In this document: piece by piece, positions 12,301 through 24,100 of the stretch | Numbering within the stretch: the stretch's first letter is position 1 | Layout: the number at the start of each line of letters is the position of its first letter | From: Enoplolaimus lenunculus | Taxonomy: Eukaryota; Nematoda; Enoplea; Enoplida; Thoracostomopsidae | Assembly: GCA_030248215.1 (NCBI GenBank) | Contig: JASANG010000094.1 | Span: forward strand, 105,903 to 169,902 | Direction of reading: 5' to 3' | DNA length: 64,000 bases | The notes under the pieces: model-generated | Told to the model about the DNA's origin: nothing | What the model saw: only the letters and a program-made list of their open reading frames with translations | The model's database searches: none | Made by a program: the position numbers and the translations under genes

Positions 12301-13121
12301 AGTGAAAGATGATTAGCGCGTTATTCATTGATAAAACAGAAATATGTGCAAAATATTAAATGTACAAAATTGCTCCAAGACGTTAAAATAAACTTTAAGT
12401 GGTACGGCAAAGAATTAGTTAAGATTTAAGATTCAAAACTGAGCAAAATAAAAAATACAGACTTAAAGTTGTACCTTCATACTTGTATTTGTGCTCAGTC
12501 GCGGACTGATTTCTCTATAGCGCAAAAAACGGAAAACTTACTAGCAATACTACTCATCTTTCAAGATAACAAAAAATATAAAAAATGTTCTTACAACATT
12601 CGTTTTTCACTTAAACTGAATTCTAAATTCGACCGATCGTCAACAAAACAAACATTAAAATATAAAATTAATCTGAAATAATACCTTAATTTTGACCATA
12701 ACTTCCTCATAGAGTCAGAAAAGAAACGAAAATCACAAAATAAAAGATGCGATACAAAAAATATTTAAAATATTGCACAATCACCAAATCTTCGTATGCA
12801 ACAAAAATTTATTCAGGCCCGCAACTTCGGGGGGGGGGAACACGAGTTGTGGTGCTCTCTTGCGAACGTCTTTGCCCACGCCCCCCCCCCCCCACCCTGG
12901 CCGCAAAAGTATATCAGCAGCATTAAACATGTTCCAAAGTGAAGCAAAGTTTTTTATTAATAAATCTCCGTGCCCCCTTGTAACGACAATTCCTAGCTGC
13001 AGGCCTGCATTTTATATTAATAAAGATGAATGAAAATTTCATTGAGAAAAAAATCCACAACATTTTACAATATTTTGAAAAAGATTCATTGCACCAAAAT
13101 TTCTCATTTTATTAAATTGCG

Positions 13122-16100
13122 TCAAACATTTGGAAGTTTATAATTACAAAACGATTCATGACAACGACAATTCCACCATTCGTTTTCTTCAACTGCACGA
13201 TTTTGACACGAATAAATGCCATCCTTACGCCATACAAACGACGGGTTATCGAGCGACGCGCGGTAGCAGCCACGGAACGTTGTGATATAATTACCTGTTC
13301 GTTGAAAAAATACACCGTTATTTTCAAATGTGCATGTAGTGTAGCACATGTTACTAAATTGATGATAGTTTGTGTAACTTTTGAATGGATTCGTTTAAGT
13401 ACCAAAAATTACCACATTTATTGCATTTACTTTACCCATATATGGTGTGAAATTTCATAAGGGTTAGCTGTCATGGCTGGCGCTGTCCAGAACATAACGC
13501 TAACTGGCAATCGGTGCTAAAACGATCTGCAAATACTTCAGTTATAATACTAAAGTACTGAATATATTGAACTAAACTATTCAATGTGATGATTTGTTTG
13601 GCAAAATCCTACGGAGGACCTACAATTTTTAAAAAATGCTTAAATTTTTCAACACAATTCATGTATGTTATAGTTAATACCTAAGCTCGAAACGTATCAA
13701 TGTGTTAAAAACTTTCAAGCAATCAGTTCAATGTGATGCAATGACGAATTCAGGATTTCTTGGTGTCAGATAACAGGTTAACCCATGAATTTCGGTTAGA
13801 GGCTACTTTTATGATCAAATTCCTAGGTATAATTTTAGTTTTGTGTTGCCCGGTGGGGCTGCTGTCTCCAGACGGCTTTTTCCATAGATTCGCACCTGAT
13901 GTGCTGGTTTTTGCATGGTGAAAATACAAAGACGATTCAGGTTTTTTAAAAACGGAGATGAAAGTCATTATAGAAAATTTCTCTGTAAAATAGGTTCATA
14001 TAATAGTGTATCAGTTCAGAAATTGGTCTATTGGAATTGAGAGAGAGGGGTGAGCGGTTGGTCCAGTAGATTGGTGGCAGATACAAAAAAGGCTAACCAG
14101 GTTTCGCCCTCCAACAGATATGAAAACAAAAATATTGCATTAAATTTAAATTGTAAAATTGCGTTTGGCTTCTCGCTTTACGCAACGTCAGTAGTCGAGC
14201 ATCTTAAGACGTTTTAGAACTGGCGTTGATATATCGCTGATATTGTGAATAGAGAATATTGATATGTGAATTATCAAAACCGCGTGTCAATTTGATAATT
14301 TGCAATAAGCAATGTCAGGGGTGTTCTGCGGTTGCGATCTCGGTATGTTAGATTGAAAAGTTTGAATTATGAAACTCCCTAATTTAAACTAAATCTTGTT
14401 CTGCAAATCAATTCTAATGGCTAACAACCGCACTTACCGAAACGAAGAACGTTGGTATGACAACCATTTGGACACGCAACCATATGAATACCGAGTTTAA
14501 TCGCCTGTTCCACTGACAAAATATCACGACTGCAATTTTCGTTTGGCCGACCAGCTTCTCCAAGAGCGGACGCCATACAGACAAAACAAATTGTTTCTTT
14601 TTGTGTCGGTTCCGGTTCTTAAATATTTACCGACGAGGCATTTAGATTTGTTTCATATAGCGTATTGTGATTGCTTTAAAAATACAGGCAACAGCGTACA
14701 AATATTCACCAAGTCCACGGTCACATACATTTTATCATGAACTATTGTACAGACAGACAGCATTGTGCTCGGGAGTTCTCAAACTGAATTTGTTTAGTTT
14801 TCAAACTTTTGACACCGGGCTGTCAAGTGTACCAGGGTGCTCCCTGAAGTCAATTTTAAAACCAAGTATATACTGTTCAAAATATTTCACATTGGTATTT
14901 TTACATAGCAATTATCTTCACGAGATAAAGGCATATCTTATTAAAGTATTGTGAAAGGCTTCTTGTGTGGAACGGCTTCTCTGTAGTTACGGATAAATAT
15001 CAGGTACTTGTATTCGCATATCTGTTGCCCCCCTAAAGTAACATGGGCCAAAATATTTATCATATTGTGAGGAAACGTATGGGAAAAATTTTCTACCGCC
15101 GCATTGAAAAATTCTACGTTACGTAAATGATCCATAAAAAGTTTAGGCACTAAACTCGCCAATTAATTAGCATGACATGTGCACGTACAATAATTTATAG
15201 GGAAATATGACTGAAATTCCTCGAGAGACAAGAGAAAAGCATATTTAGATGCTTTACAATAGTTAAATTTTGCTGGATTCTAGAATATAAAAATATTTCT
15301 CGTTTGATACGTTCGCTCGCAAAAACACGATGTTATATCCCCCGCATGGAACTAACTGGGCTACGTACCTGCTCCAATAGATCATTCGCTAGGGCGTATT
15401 CATGTAAAGGGGTAGCGGTGATATGTCTCCTCCCGAAATTTTCATCGATCAGTAGAAACACTTAACACGCAACACAATAACTCTCTCTATTCAGAGGTAA
15501 AAACCTTTAGACGAGGTCATCCCGAACTCAAGTCTTGGCTGCGCTCGTGTTGTCAAATAGCGAGTAACTTTCTGTTTCCTAGATGTCAAAAAAAGTTACT
15601 TGAGGTTTATGTCCATACTACTGTGGTGACCCGAATTAGAGAAGGGATGATAATTTTTGACATCTCTAGAGGCCTTCCTGTTATTCGATTACAGAATATT
15701 ATTTGTTTTTAACCCGCCCTCCGCCGACCTTCGTTACTGATAGATATCCAGTATTGCAACTATCCGCAGAACGCAATATGTTTTAAAACTTTATTTGATC
15801 CTGGAGTCATATATGCACTATACAATTAGGAATAATTGACATTTATGAACTCTGATTATGGTTTAGGAACTCTGTCCGTTTACGGACTCTTATTAGGGAT
15901 ACGGACTCTTATTCATTGGGACCCAAAATGGGGACCTCCCTATACCGTCAAGAACTGACGTCCTGGCTACGCTTCTGCAGTCAAACAGAACTTCTTCGCT
16001 TAGCTTACTTTCGTCCGATTTCGCCACCATCAATTCAGACGAAATGTTAACCTTTGCTTCAACTTTTTCCGAAGACGGATCGTCGTTGAATACTGACTGG

Positions 16101-16939
16101 TATGCGATTTGATCTGATGCGCGACGTAACGCTTCATGTTGAGCAGCATATTTCAGATTATGAAAATCGCTCGTAACTATGGGATCGTCGCTTTGTTCTC
16201 CAGCACCATCATTGGCGACAGCATCCTTTGGTTGACGGGCACTACGACGTTGATGGCTAGTAATTATAGCAGCAGCTGTGTTTGGGTCCTGGATCAGTTT
16301 GCTTATCAACGAATCGTGAGCAACGTCCAGGTAACGCCGAGACGATTCATCATCGCGACCTGTAATCGTTGCTCTGTACTCATTGATGGCTTTTATTTTC
16401 ACAAGGGTAGGTTTAGGCTCATGCTTACACTAGGCACATAGCTAGACTCAAATGTTAGAAGGGCCAAGTAAATTTTAAGGACAAGCAATATTAAAAGGGG
16501 CAATCCAACTTTAGAGGGTGCAAAATTTTAGTTGAATAATTCTGTATAATATATACCAAAGGTTTCACCAACATAATACTGCCATCTGCACTTATGCATT
16601 TAGTCCTCCTCAGGACGGGGTCCCAGGTGAATTTCATGTGGATTGTAGAAAAACTTTGGGAAGTGAACGCCACATTTTGGTGCGATCTGCGACACAGCGT
16701 GAAATTTCTCAAGTATGAGGAGGATGGCGACGAATGAAATAATTTACAAATTTAAATTCGTTGAAACTGAATTGGCTTACCGCTACTTTCCGAAAATTCA
16801 TCTTGTTGTAGCGGCGGCGCTGGTACTGGATTGACTTGAGGCCACTCGAGATGTTGATACTGATGTCTGACAAAATCGCATAGCAATTGCTCTTTCTCAG
16901 AAGCCATATCGCAACGATACGTAATTTCGTTGCTAGAAC
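13122..16939 (-). CDS. Cysteine-rich secreted-type protein, all visible introns phase 1 (partial)
   Basis: The proposed exons are 16781-16939, about 15946-16389, about 14438-14557 and 13122-13294. Every junction is phase 1, which is why I link them. Exon 1 carries TYRCDMASEKEQLLCDF and a Pro-rich part, exon 2 is a polar, acidic, helix-prone spacer, and exons 3 and 4 form an eight-cysteine C-terminal unit. That unit reads ENC, MVACPNGC, TTFRGC, GIYSC, WWNCRC, ESFCNY and then the stop. The final CRC...FCN resembles the end of Ly6/three-finger folds. The 5' end, with a signal peptide, is missing; 23357-23608 is a weak candidate. The exon 2 donor sits at the edge of a MITE. Family not recognised; extracellular or GPI-type is an inference. 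Confidence 0.5.
15616..15945 (-). mobile_element. Tc1/mariner-like MITE, copy 5 (truncated)
   Basis: Reverse orientation, from CTACTGTGGTGACCCGAATTA to ACCCAAAATGGGGACCTCCC, where it stops without its second terminal repeat. It abuts the exon at 15946-16389. Confidence 0.75.
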
Positions 16940-18005
16940 CTGGAATAGTAAACATAAATGAAATACAAGTTGTTTTACAATATAATTGTGTTTAAAAATA
17001 GCACTGAATCTAAACTATGTTATCAATTTAGTATTCATCTAATACTAAGTTCTTTTAGTTTCAGAATCGCAATTACCTTTTCGTTGTGTGAACGAATCTA
17101 GCATGTATCGGTTTTTTAAAATAGATTCTCATTCAATACAATAGGTACATGTGCGTAGCTGAGTGGTAATTTTCAAGTGAAGACCAGCTCCAAACAATGA
17201 AGAAACATTTTACGAATGTTGCTACGGGATTTATGAAACAATGCCTTGCTTTCCGCTCGTTAATTCGATTTTTTCATAGTTTAGAAAAGGATTTGATGGG
17301 TCTCACGATCGGAATACACGTTTCAATTCACACAAAATATGGAATTTCCAGTGAGGCACATCAATATTAAAATTACGTCATGCGTTCTACGGTCAGTTCG
17401 CTCGCAAATTCATTAAAATTCAACCTGTACTGTGACTATTGATTGGCTAGACCCTTCTCAATTGAAAATCCTGGCTATGCGCCTGATTGAATATTACTTA
17501 TTTTTTGGTTTATTTGGTTTGTTTTTTGGTTTTGTTATATATTTAAAAAAGAAGGTGTTAAAAATACGTCACCTGACTCTGCTACGTAAATTTCTGAAAA
17601 TTGTAAGGGTTCCAGTAACAATCACTAACCTGATAAATGCAATGTGAAAAGGAACGGCATCAGATAAGGCAGAACACATATCCGTCTGCTTAATAAGGCG
17701 TATACTGAACCGGCAGGCATAGCCCCAATTAACACCGATTTACTATAAAGAGACGTGCAAATTCACTTTAATTTCAATGCTTACTTTTTCCTGGAAAAAG
17801 CTGGAAAAATTTATAATTAACGTCAGTATGTGGTAAACTGTAAGCAAGCATACGGTTGACACAATGTATCCACGTAAAAATGATTAACCACAACTTGTTT
17901 TCGGATTGTATGTTTGGAAATAATCCCTACTTTTAACGATTGAATATTGTGGTGGAAATACAAAATCGGGCCCACCTAGAATTTTGACAAAAAGTGGTTC
18001 ATCCT
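16940..18005. other. Intergenic or intron, nothing recognised
   Basis: AT-rich. GTAGCTGAGTGGTAA near 17155 looks like a Pol III A box but has no B box after it. Confidence 0.5.
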
Positions 18006-18305
18006 ATAGATCGCGACGAGCTGAATTGAACGGTACCATTTTTATGGATATATGACCAACGGTTCAAAACTTATGGCCCTCAAAATTATAGTGCAAACAC
18101 GCACAGGTTGGAACAGGCTGTATCTATCAGTCACATGTTCGTAGAATACTAACTTAACCAGGTTTATTCTTTACACAAATTTGATTGTTGTTTGTACATG
18201 TTTTGTATGGTAAAAAGTTAAAATTTAAAGGACCATAACTATAAAACCGGGGAACCTGCAGCGCTAAAAATGGCACCGTTGAACTCAGCGCGTCGAAATT
18301 TATAA
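18006..18305. repeat. Fold-back repeat B, copy 2
   Basis: Starts ATCGCGACGAGCTGAATTGA and ends CACCGTTGAACTCAGCGCG, an inverted pair over about 35 bases. The interior matches copy 1. GGGTCC..ATTCCG..CCTCCGCC follows copies 1 and 2 alike, so the mobile unit may be longer. Confidence 0.65.
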
Positions 18306-18943
18306 AATGAAGTATTTTTTATTAAATTCCTAGTAGGGTCCATATTCCGTACCTCCGCCGAATATGGTTTACTATACCGACTGCCCATAGAATAAATTTA
18401 AACGGGGAAATTTTTATATGGAGACCGCTTTAATTTCCGGTTGCAGGGTAACTATATCCCTGTACGGTTTCAACGCAAATATTAACAACATCAGTAAAAC
18501 AAACTTTCGTTCGGCTAAAAACTTTTTCAGTTATCCAGCAAAAATCATTCTTCTAAAGTAGTCCGCAGCGTGTTAACATGACAGTTGAAATGTATAGTGT
18601 TCAGCTCAGCAAGAAGTAAGAAATAAAGCTTAATCAGAAATTGAAAAATATGGCACCAAAAGTTCGTTATCTAATGTTTCGTCAAATCATTAATTTCAAT
18701 GTAACTTTTTTTAAATGAGATTGACCAAGTATACCTTTATTTGCTGATGTTAGTTTCCAAAAGCATATCACTGTCAATGTTCCGTGTTAATTAGAAATAC
18801 CTTTGAACTTAGAGACCGAGCGTTAAACTTAGAATTTAGAAATATGTTTATATTTAGGCATATGCTTTAGGCTTAATAGATTTATGCGGTGCTGAAAGCT
18901 TTGGTACATTTAGCAGGCCCTTATAATGAACATGTACTGTATT

Positions 18944-19382
18944 GACCCGAATAAGAGGGGAGTAATAAGAGGGGGTCCCCATTTTGGGTCCGAATCAATA
19001 GGAGTCCGTATCCCTAATAAGAGTCCGTAAGCGAATAGAGTCCCTAAACCCTAATTAGAGTCCACAAATGTCAATTAACCCTAATTCTAGCGCATAAATG
19101 ACTCCAGGACCAAATAATTTGACTTCGAAACTTTAAAGCGTACTCAAGTTTTGAAAGTACATTCCAACGTATATCCTTGCAATATCGCTCAAGCTATTGA
19201 GCCAACATAAACAAACATTTAACTAAACGGATAATTACAGTATCGGATATATCACAGTAACGAAGGTCGGTGGAGCGTCGGTTAAAAATAAATAACAGTC
19301 TGTAACCGAATAACAAGGGGGGAACCCTCTGGAGAGGCCAAATAAATATCCGCCCCTCCCTGTTATTCGGGTCAATACAGTA
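18944..19382 (+). mobile_element. Tc1/mariner-like MITE, reference copy (439 bp)
   Basis: Terminal repeats TACTGTATTGACCCGAATAA and the reverse complement of the same at the other end, bounded by TA as expected of the IS630/Tc1/mariner group. The interior has GGTCCCCATTTTGGGTCC, AAGAGTCCGTAAGCG and, near the far end, CCCTCTGGAGAGGCCAAATAA. No transposase is encoded. It is the most complete of six copies. Confidence 0.8.
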
Positions 19383-20867
19383 CCGTTATATTAATAGAAT
19401 ACTAAAAATTTGTCCGTTAAAGGTTTTAAAAATTCTCACGGGTTGAATTGCAATAAAGTTGAAAAAATTTCTTTGTGAAATCGCTGCACCTACAATCGTG
19501 TTAGTAATGTAAAGAAAAACTCAATCAGTTTACTTATTCTACAAAATGTCGGTATACAAAAAAGGATCAAAAATTTAGTGATTTTTTCATTTGGTTGCTT
19601 CATTTACAAGCGTTACTCAAAATAAACGAACTAAAATTGTAAAAATTAATACTTTCTATACTGTTATAATAAGCGAGCTTTTATTATTACAACTGAGTCT
19701 GTTATGCCGAAAACGAAGAAAAACACGGCGACTAACAGTGCAATGCGGGCCAATAGAACATTGCATTCTAGGAGAACTGAGGGGTAGTGGAGAAAATTTT
19801 AAATGAGCAGATGCAGTTGAAAATTTTTTCTTAACGACATAGCTATAAAATTTGGTTATATAGGCACGGCACTATAGCATCGCACCCTTGCAAACACGTC
19901 GGCGTCCATGAAACAACACAGCACTGCAGCACATATATTGTATTCATCGAAAATATCCTTAACTTGGATTATTCCGAACGAATTAATTTAAATATAACCG
20001 CGACTACAACTTGATATAATAATAATAATAACAATAATAACTTGTAAAAATAAGATTTAAAAGTGTTAAATATGACAAAAACATTTACTTAAAAGTAAAC
20101 AAAAACGAGGTTCTGTTGTTGCAAAGTTTTTAGTCTCCATCAAATCGGCAAAGAAAATCAGTTCAAAATTTTAATAGAAATATAGCATTTAAATCAATCT
20201 TTATTAATATAGCTTTAAAAGTTCGCGAGATTTTTATTAAATAGCGTAAAAAACTATAAATGAAACCGTTAAACCTCATTATCTTTTAATTTAAATTTTA
20301 AGTATGCGTGTTGCCCGCCCGACAGGAATGAACTTGAAACTTTGGTTTCGCTAGCAAAAGAAGCCAGTACGGATAATTTCATGGGTTTGTCCGTTGTCCA
20401 CAATTCCAAAATTTTTTAAATGTTTGAAGTCTATAACATCCTCTGATCATGTCATTAAAAAGTTCGATTTTTACTTCTTTAAGTTCCACTCGGAATTAAA
20501 ATCATTTTAACGTCAAAAATCACAGTCGTCAAACCTTCCCGCTAGGGCGCAGCGTATCTACACCCTAGCAGGCTTTCGCCGCAGTTTAAGGTATTTTTAA
20601 ATTTTTCGTTACTTTCGGCTTAGTATTAACATTGAGGCCTGTGATAGTATACAAAGGACGCGACTGCTGCAAGCAATTACTATTACTACGATGGCTACCA
20701 AGTGTTGTCTTGACGCATGTTGAGGTAGGGTCAACAGAAATTTTTTGATGTAGGATCAACGATCATTCGTTAACACCGGACTGTGACACATTTTGTGACC
20801 AGCCTGAATATTATATTGTAAACGGCGTATAACTTTCATACGAATTTAATGAAATGTGTCTTATTTC
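19383..20867. other. Intergenic, nothing recognised
   Basis: AT-rich, with a short ATA/AAT-type microsatellite near 20010-20035. No coding signal seen. Confidence 0.55.
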
Positions 20868-21135
20868 ATAGATCGCGACGAGCTGATTTCATCGATGGGC
20901 CTCTGTTTCAATCCGTGTGACCCTTTAAACTTTAACTTTTAATAAATGAAACATGTGCAACCGCCAACCAAATTTGTGTAACGAATAACCCTAGTAAAAA
21001 CTTTATGTGAATGAGAGGTGCTTTCTCTGCAACCCTGCAGGTGTCTACACTGCACTTAGCTGGGCCACAACATCTGAACAGTTTGTGACGCAGCCATGAA
21101 AATGATATCGTTGAACTTTAGCTCGCCGACATTTA
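20868..21135. repeat. Fold-back repeat B, copy 3
   Basis: Starts ATCGCGACGAGCTGATTTCA and ends with the inverted TATCGTTGAACTTTAGCTCG. It is the most diverged of the three. Confidence 0.55.
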
Positions 21136-24100
21136 GACTGATTTTCGTTTAATCCCCAGAAAGGCTCATATTAAGTACCTTCGCTTCAAAAGCTACCGCA
21201 ACTAATAAAAGCAACGACTTTGAGCTGTAAGAAATTTTCTGTTTAATTGCGTAAAAACATACGGACGTCTTCACTTGTTGAATACGACACAACAAGACGC
21301 TAAAGTTGCGAAAGGGTGCGGCAAGCAGCGGGTGAAAACAGGCTTGACAATATTTGCTGAACCTCTTGAGAAATAGTGGAGTAAAAAGTAAATATATCCT
21401 GGTCGTGTATACATTTATTTTATGAAGTCTAAAAATATTGCTAGAGATAGATTTAAGAGTCGTTGTTTTTTCGAAAAAATGCAGGTTACCAAAGTACTTT
21501 ACAGGGTGTTAATGCACGCACTTTAGTACATACAGTTGCATGTTAAAAAATACAACAACCGGTAGTACAATACAAATGTCCTGCAGTTGTGAAGTGGATG
21601 TCTAAATGCCGGTAAACGCATAGCTCAACGCGGTGTGTTTGTAGAATGAAAAATTTGTTTTTCACATTTTGCCACGCTATTTCAGCAACTTATTTTTTTA
21701 ATACCATGTAAAAAACTATTAATGATTTTTAAATCCGGGTTGTGACAGTTGTAATATGATTGAGTAAGACAACAGTTTCCTGAGAGCGAACGCCGATTTT
21801 TTTTCACACAATCATTGGGAACAAAATGTAAACAAATTGTAGTTTGTTTCTTGTATTACGGAGGCAAGACAACAGAATAACAAACAACATTTCTATAACC
21901 ATCCGGTGAAGTTTTGTAGTTTTTAGACATAATAGTACAGCACCGAAACTTCTGTTCAGAATCTAATAGTTGAAAACTACGGAACGGGTTTATGTATCAA
22001 AAATTACAATCACCGCTGCTAACTGTGTCCTGCGCAAAAGCATATGGTCGTACGTTCTATAAACCTTTTAAAAAACCCTGGTCAAAAATCTTAGAGAGTT
22101 TCGACGCCTACCTTCCCCAGCCTTTACACTTGCAATTACACATTGAATTAAATATAAGACCCTAACCTTACAGCATAAGTTGACCGGCATTTTTCAGAAA
22201 ATGACAGATTTTTTTGCATGCACAAACTTATATAGTATATGTACAATTGAAAATAATCTTCTAATAGAAAGAAGCAGTTAGTATAGTCTGCAACTGCATG
22301 CATTGAGAATGCAAGACAATTTGCCAGGAAGTTTGCGGTTTGATCACCCATTAATACTGTTTTATGAGGAAATATTGCACTGCAAAATTTACTTAGTTAC
22401 GAATAAATACTAACAACTGGCGCGTTTCTTGCACATCTCGTGTATAAAGGATTATGCGGGTCAAAGAGCCAACGGAACAAAATTTGTCTGCGAGTTTATT
22501 AAAGCTGAAGGATATACAGAGCCGGTCTTAGCCCATCAAATAAACAGATCCATTGGGGATCCAAGTTTTACGGGTCCTAAAATTGATAGTTTTTCATTTG
22601 ATTTAATACAAAATTGCGTGAAGTTTTGCGCTCGCTACGCTCGCGAGGTTTTATCAGTTGATGGTCCCCCCAATTTGAAGGTTTCCGTGTGATTTACAGG
22701 GACGTCATGGGAATGAGGATCCCGTTGGCATATCCATAGGCTGTGGGGTACGCTGGGAATCAATGTACAAATGGTGGGATTCCCATCCTGTCTTACGATT
22801 AAATTTTTTCAATACAAACATTTTGTCATGAGAATGATTTATATAAATTACTCATAAGGTTATATTGTCTCTGACATATTCATTCCGAACTAAGGGTTTG
22901 AAGATTGTGCATTGAAATTGGAACAAAAAACGGTGTGGCTTCTCGCTCGTTTCATGAGTTTTATTTCGCTTCTGCAAACAGAGTAAAACTTTGATCGCGT
23001 TTAGCCATTTTTTTGACAACATATTAAAAAATTGCGGCTTTTCGCATGAAAATATAGTGATATAAAGCGAACGCTTATAAAATTTTTTACGTCACTTAAT
23101 TGTGTTCCCACAATCATCAATTTAGAGGGCTCGCACTTGCAAAGACCGCCTCTTACAGTGTGCTATTTGCATACTAACGCCCGACAGTTACCCAAACTTG
23201 TTAGTGCGCAATGTGACCACGACACGTGAGGAAGTACATCTCGCAGTCGAAGTTTGCAGCCGAAATATAGACTTTGATCGCATGCAATTATATAACTGGC
23301 TGTGTGGTCCTTACGGTTAGGCTAAAAATGTGACTAATCGGAAAAATAAAGTGATTTCATGCAAGATAGCGAGTCAAAAATAATCTTCCGTCCGCCGGTA
23401 CGCCATCATATGGTAACGGTCCACTGTTATCACTGAACGAATCCGCCAGCTGCGAATCACAAGACGCTAAACCGGATAACAAACTACGAACAATCAAACT
23501 AATCAAAAATCGAGTATAAAAAAGTGCGTCCCAAACACCACGCCTCAGAGGCTGATCAAAAGCCAAACGGTTCATGGTCTTTATATACACGCGAAGCTGC
23601 GAATGCATGCGAAAAAATGGGAGTTAAAAACAGCTGAAAAACCAATTTGTTTGATAGCAAACCTTCTGGTGTGCCGCTGTTTAAATGTCAGATGTTTATT
23701 GTGATGCGATAGGCGGAGAGTTTGCCACTGACGAACGATGTGTTATTGGTAATCCACGCAAGCCCGTTAGACCATTGCGACGCCAGAATTTAACAGTGTG
23801 TTTGGGCGTAAAATTGCTACGCTGGTTTAGTGATTTGAAATAGTTCGCGATGGAAAGTAAAAAATTGATCCAACTAAAGCTTTTGAACGCTAGGGCTTGC
23901 GACCAATTCTATCCTAACTGTGAGCCACAATTTATGAAGCAACATCTCTAAATTCGATCATAAAAGCGCAACCAGATAATACCAAATTTTCATTTGGAAA
24001 CGCTGAAATTTTCATCGCGTGAGCTGCAATGTTGCAATAGGAATGTAGCGTTTTTATATTTAAAGGTGTAGGGCCTGAGGGTGTAGACACGGTTGGCTTT

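Noticed and set aside
17155-17190. tRNA or SINE from an A-box match
   Set aside because: No B box or stem structure follows.
22429-22692. 87-codon plus-strand frame
   Set aside because: It runs through a repeat-like GC-richer patch, with no domain or splice support.
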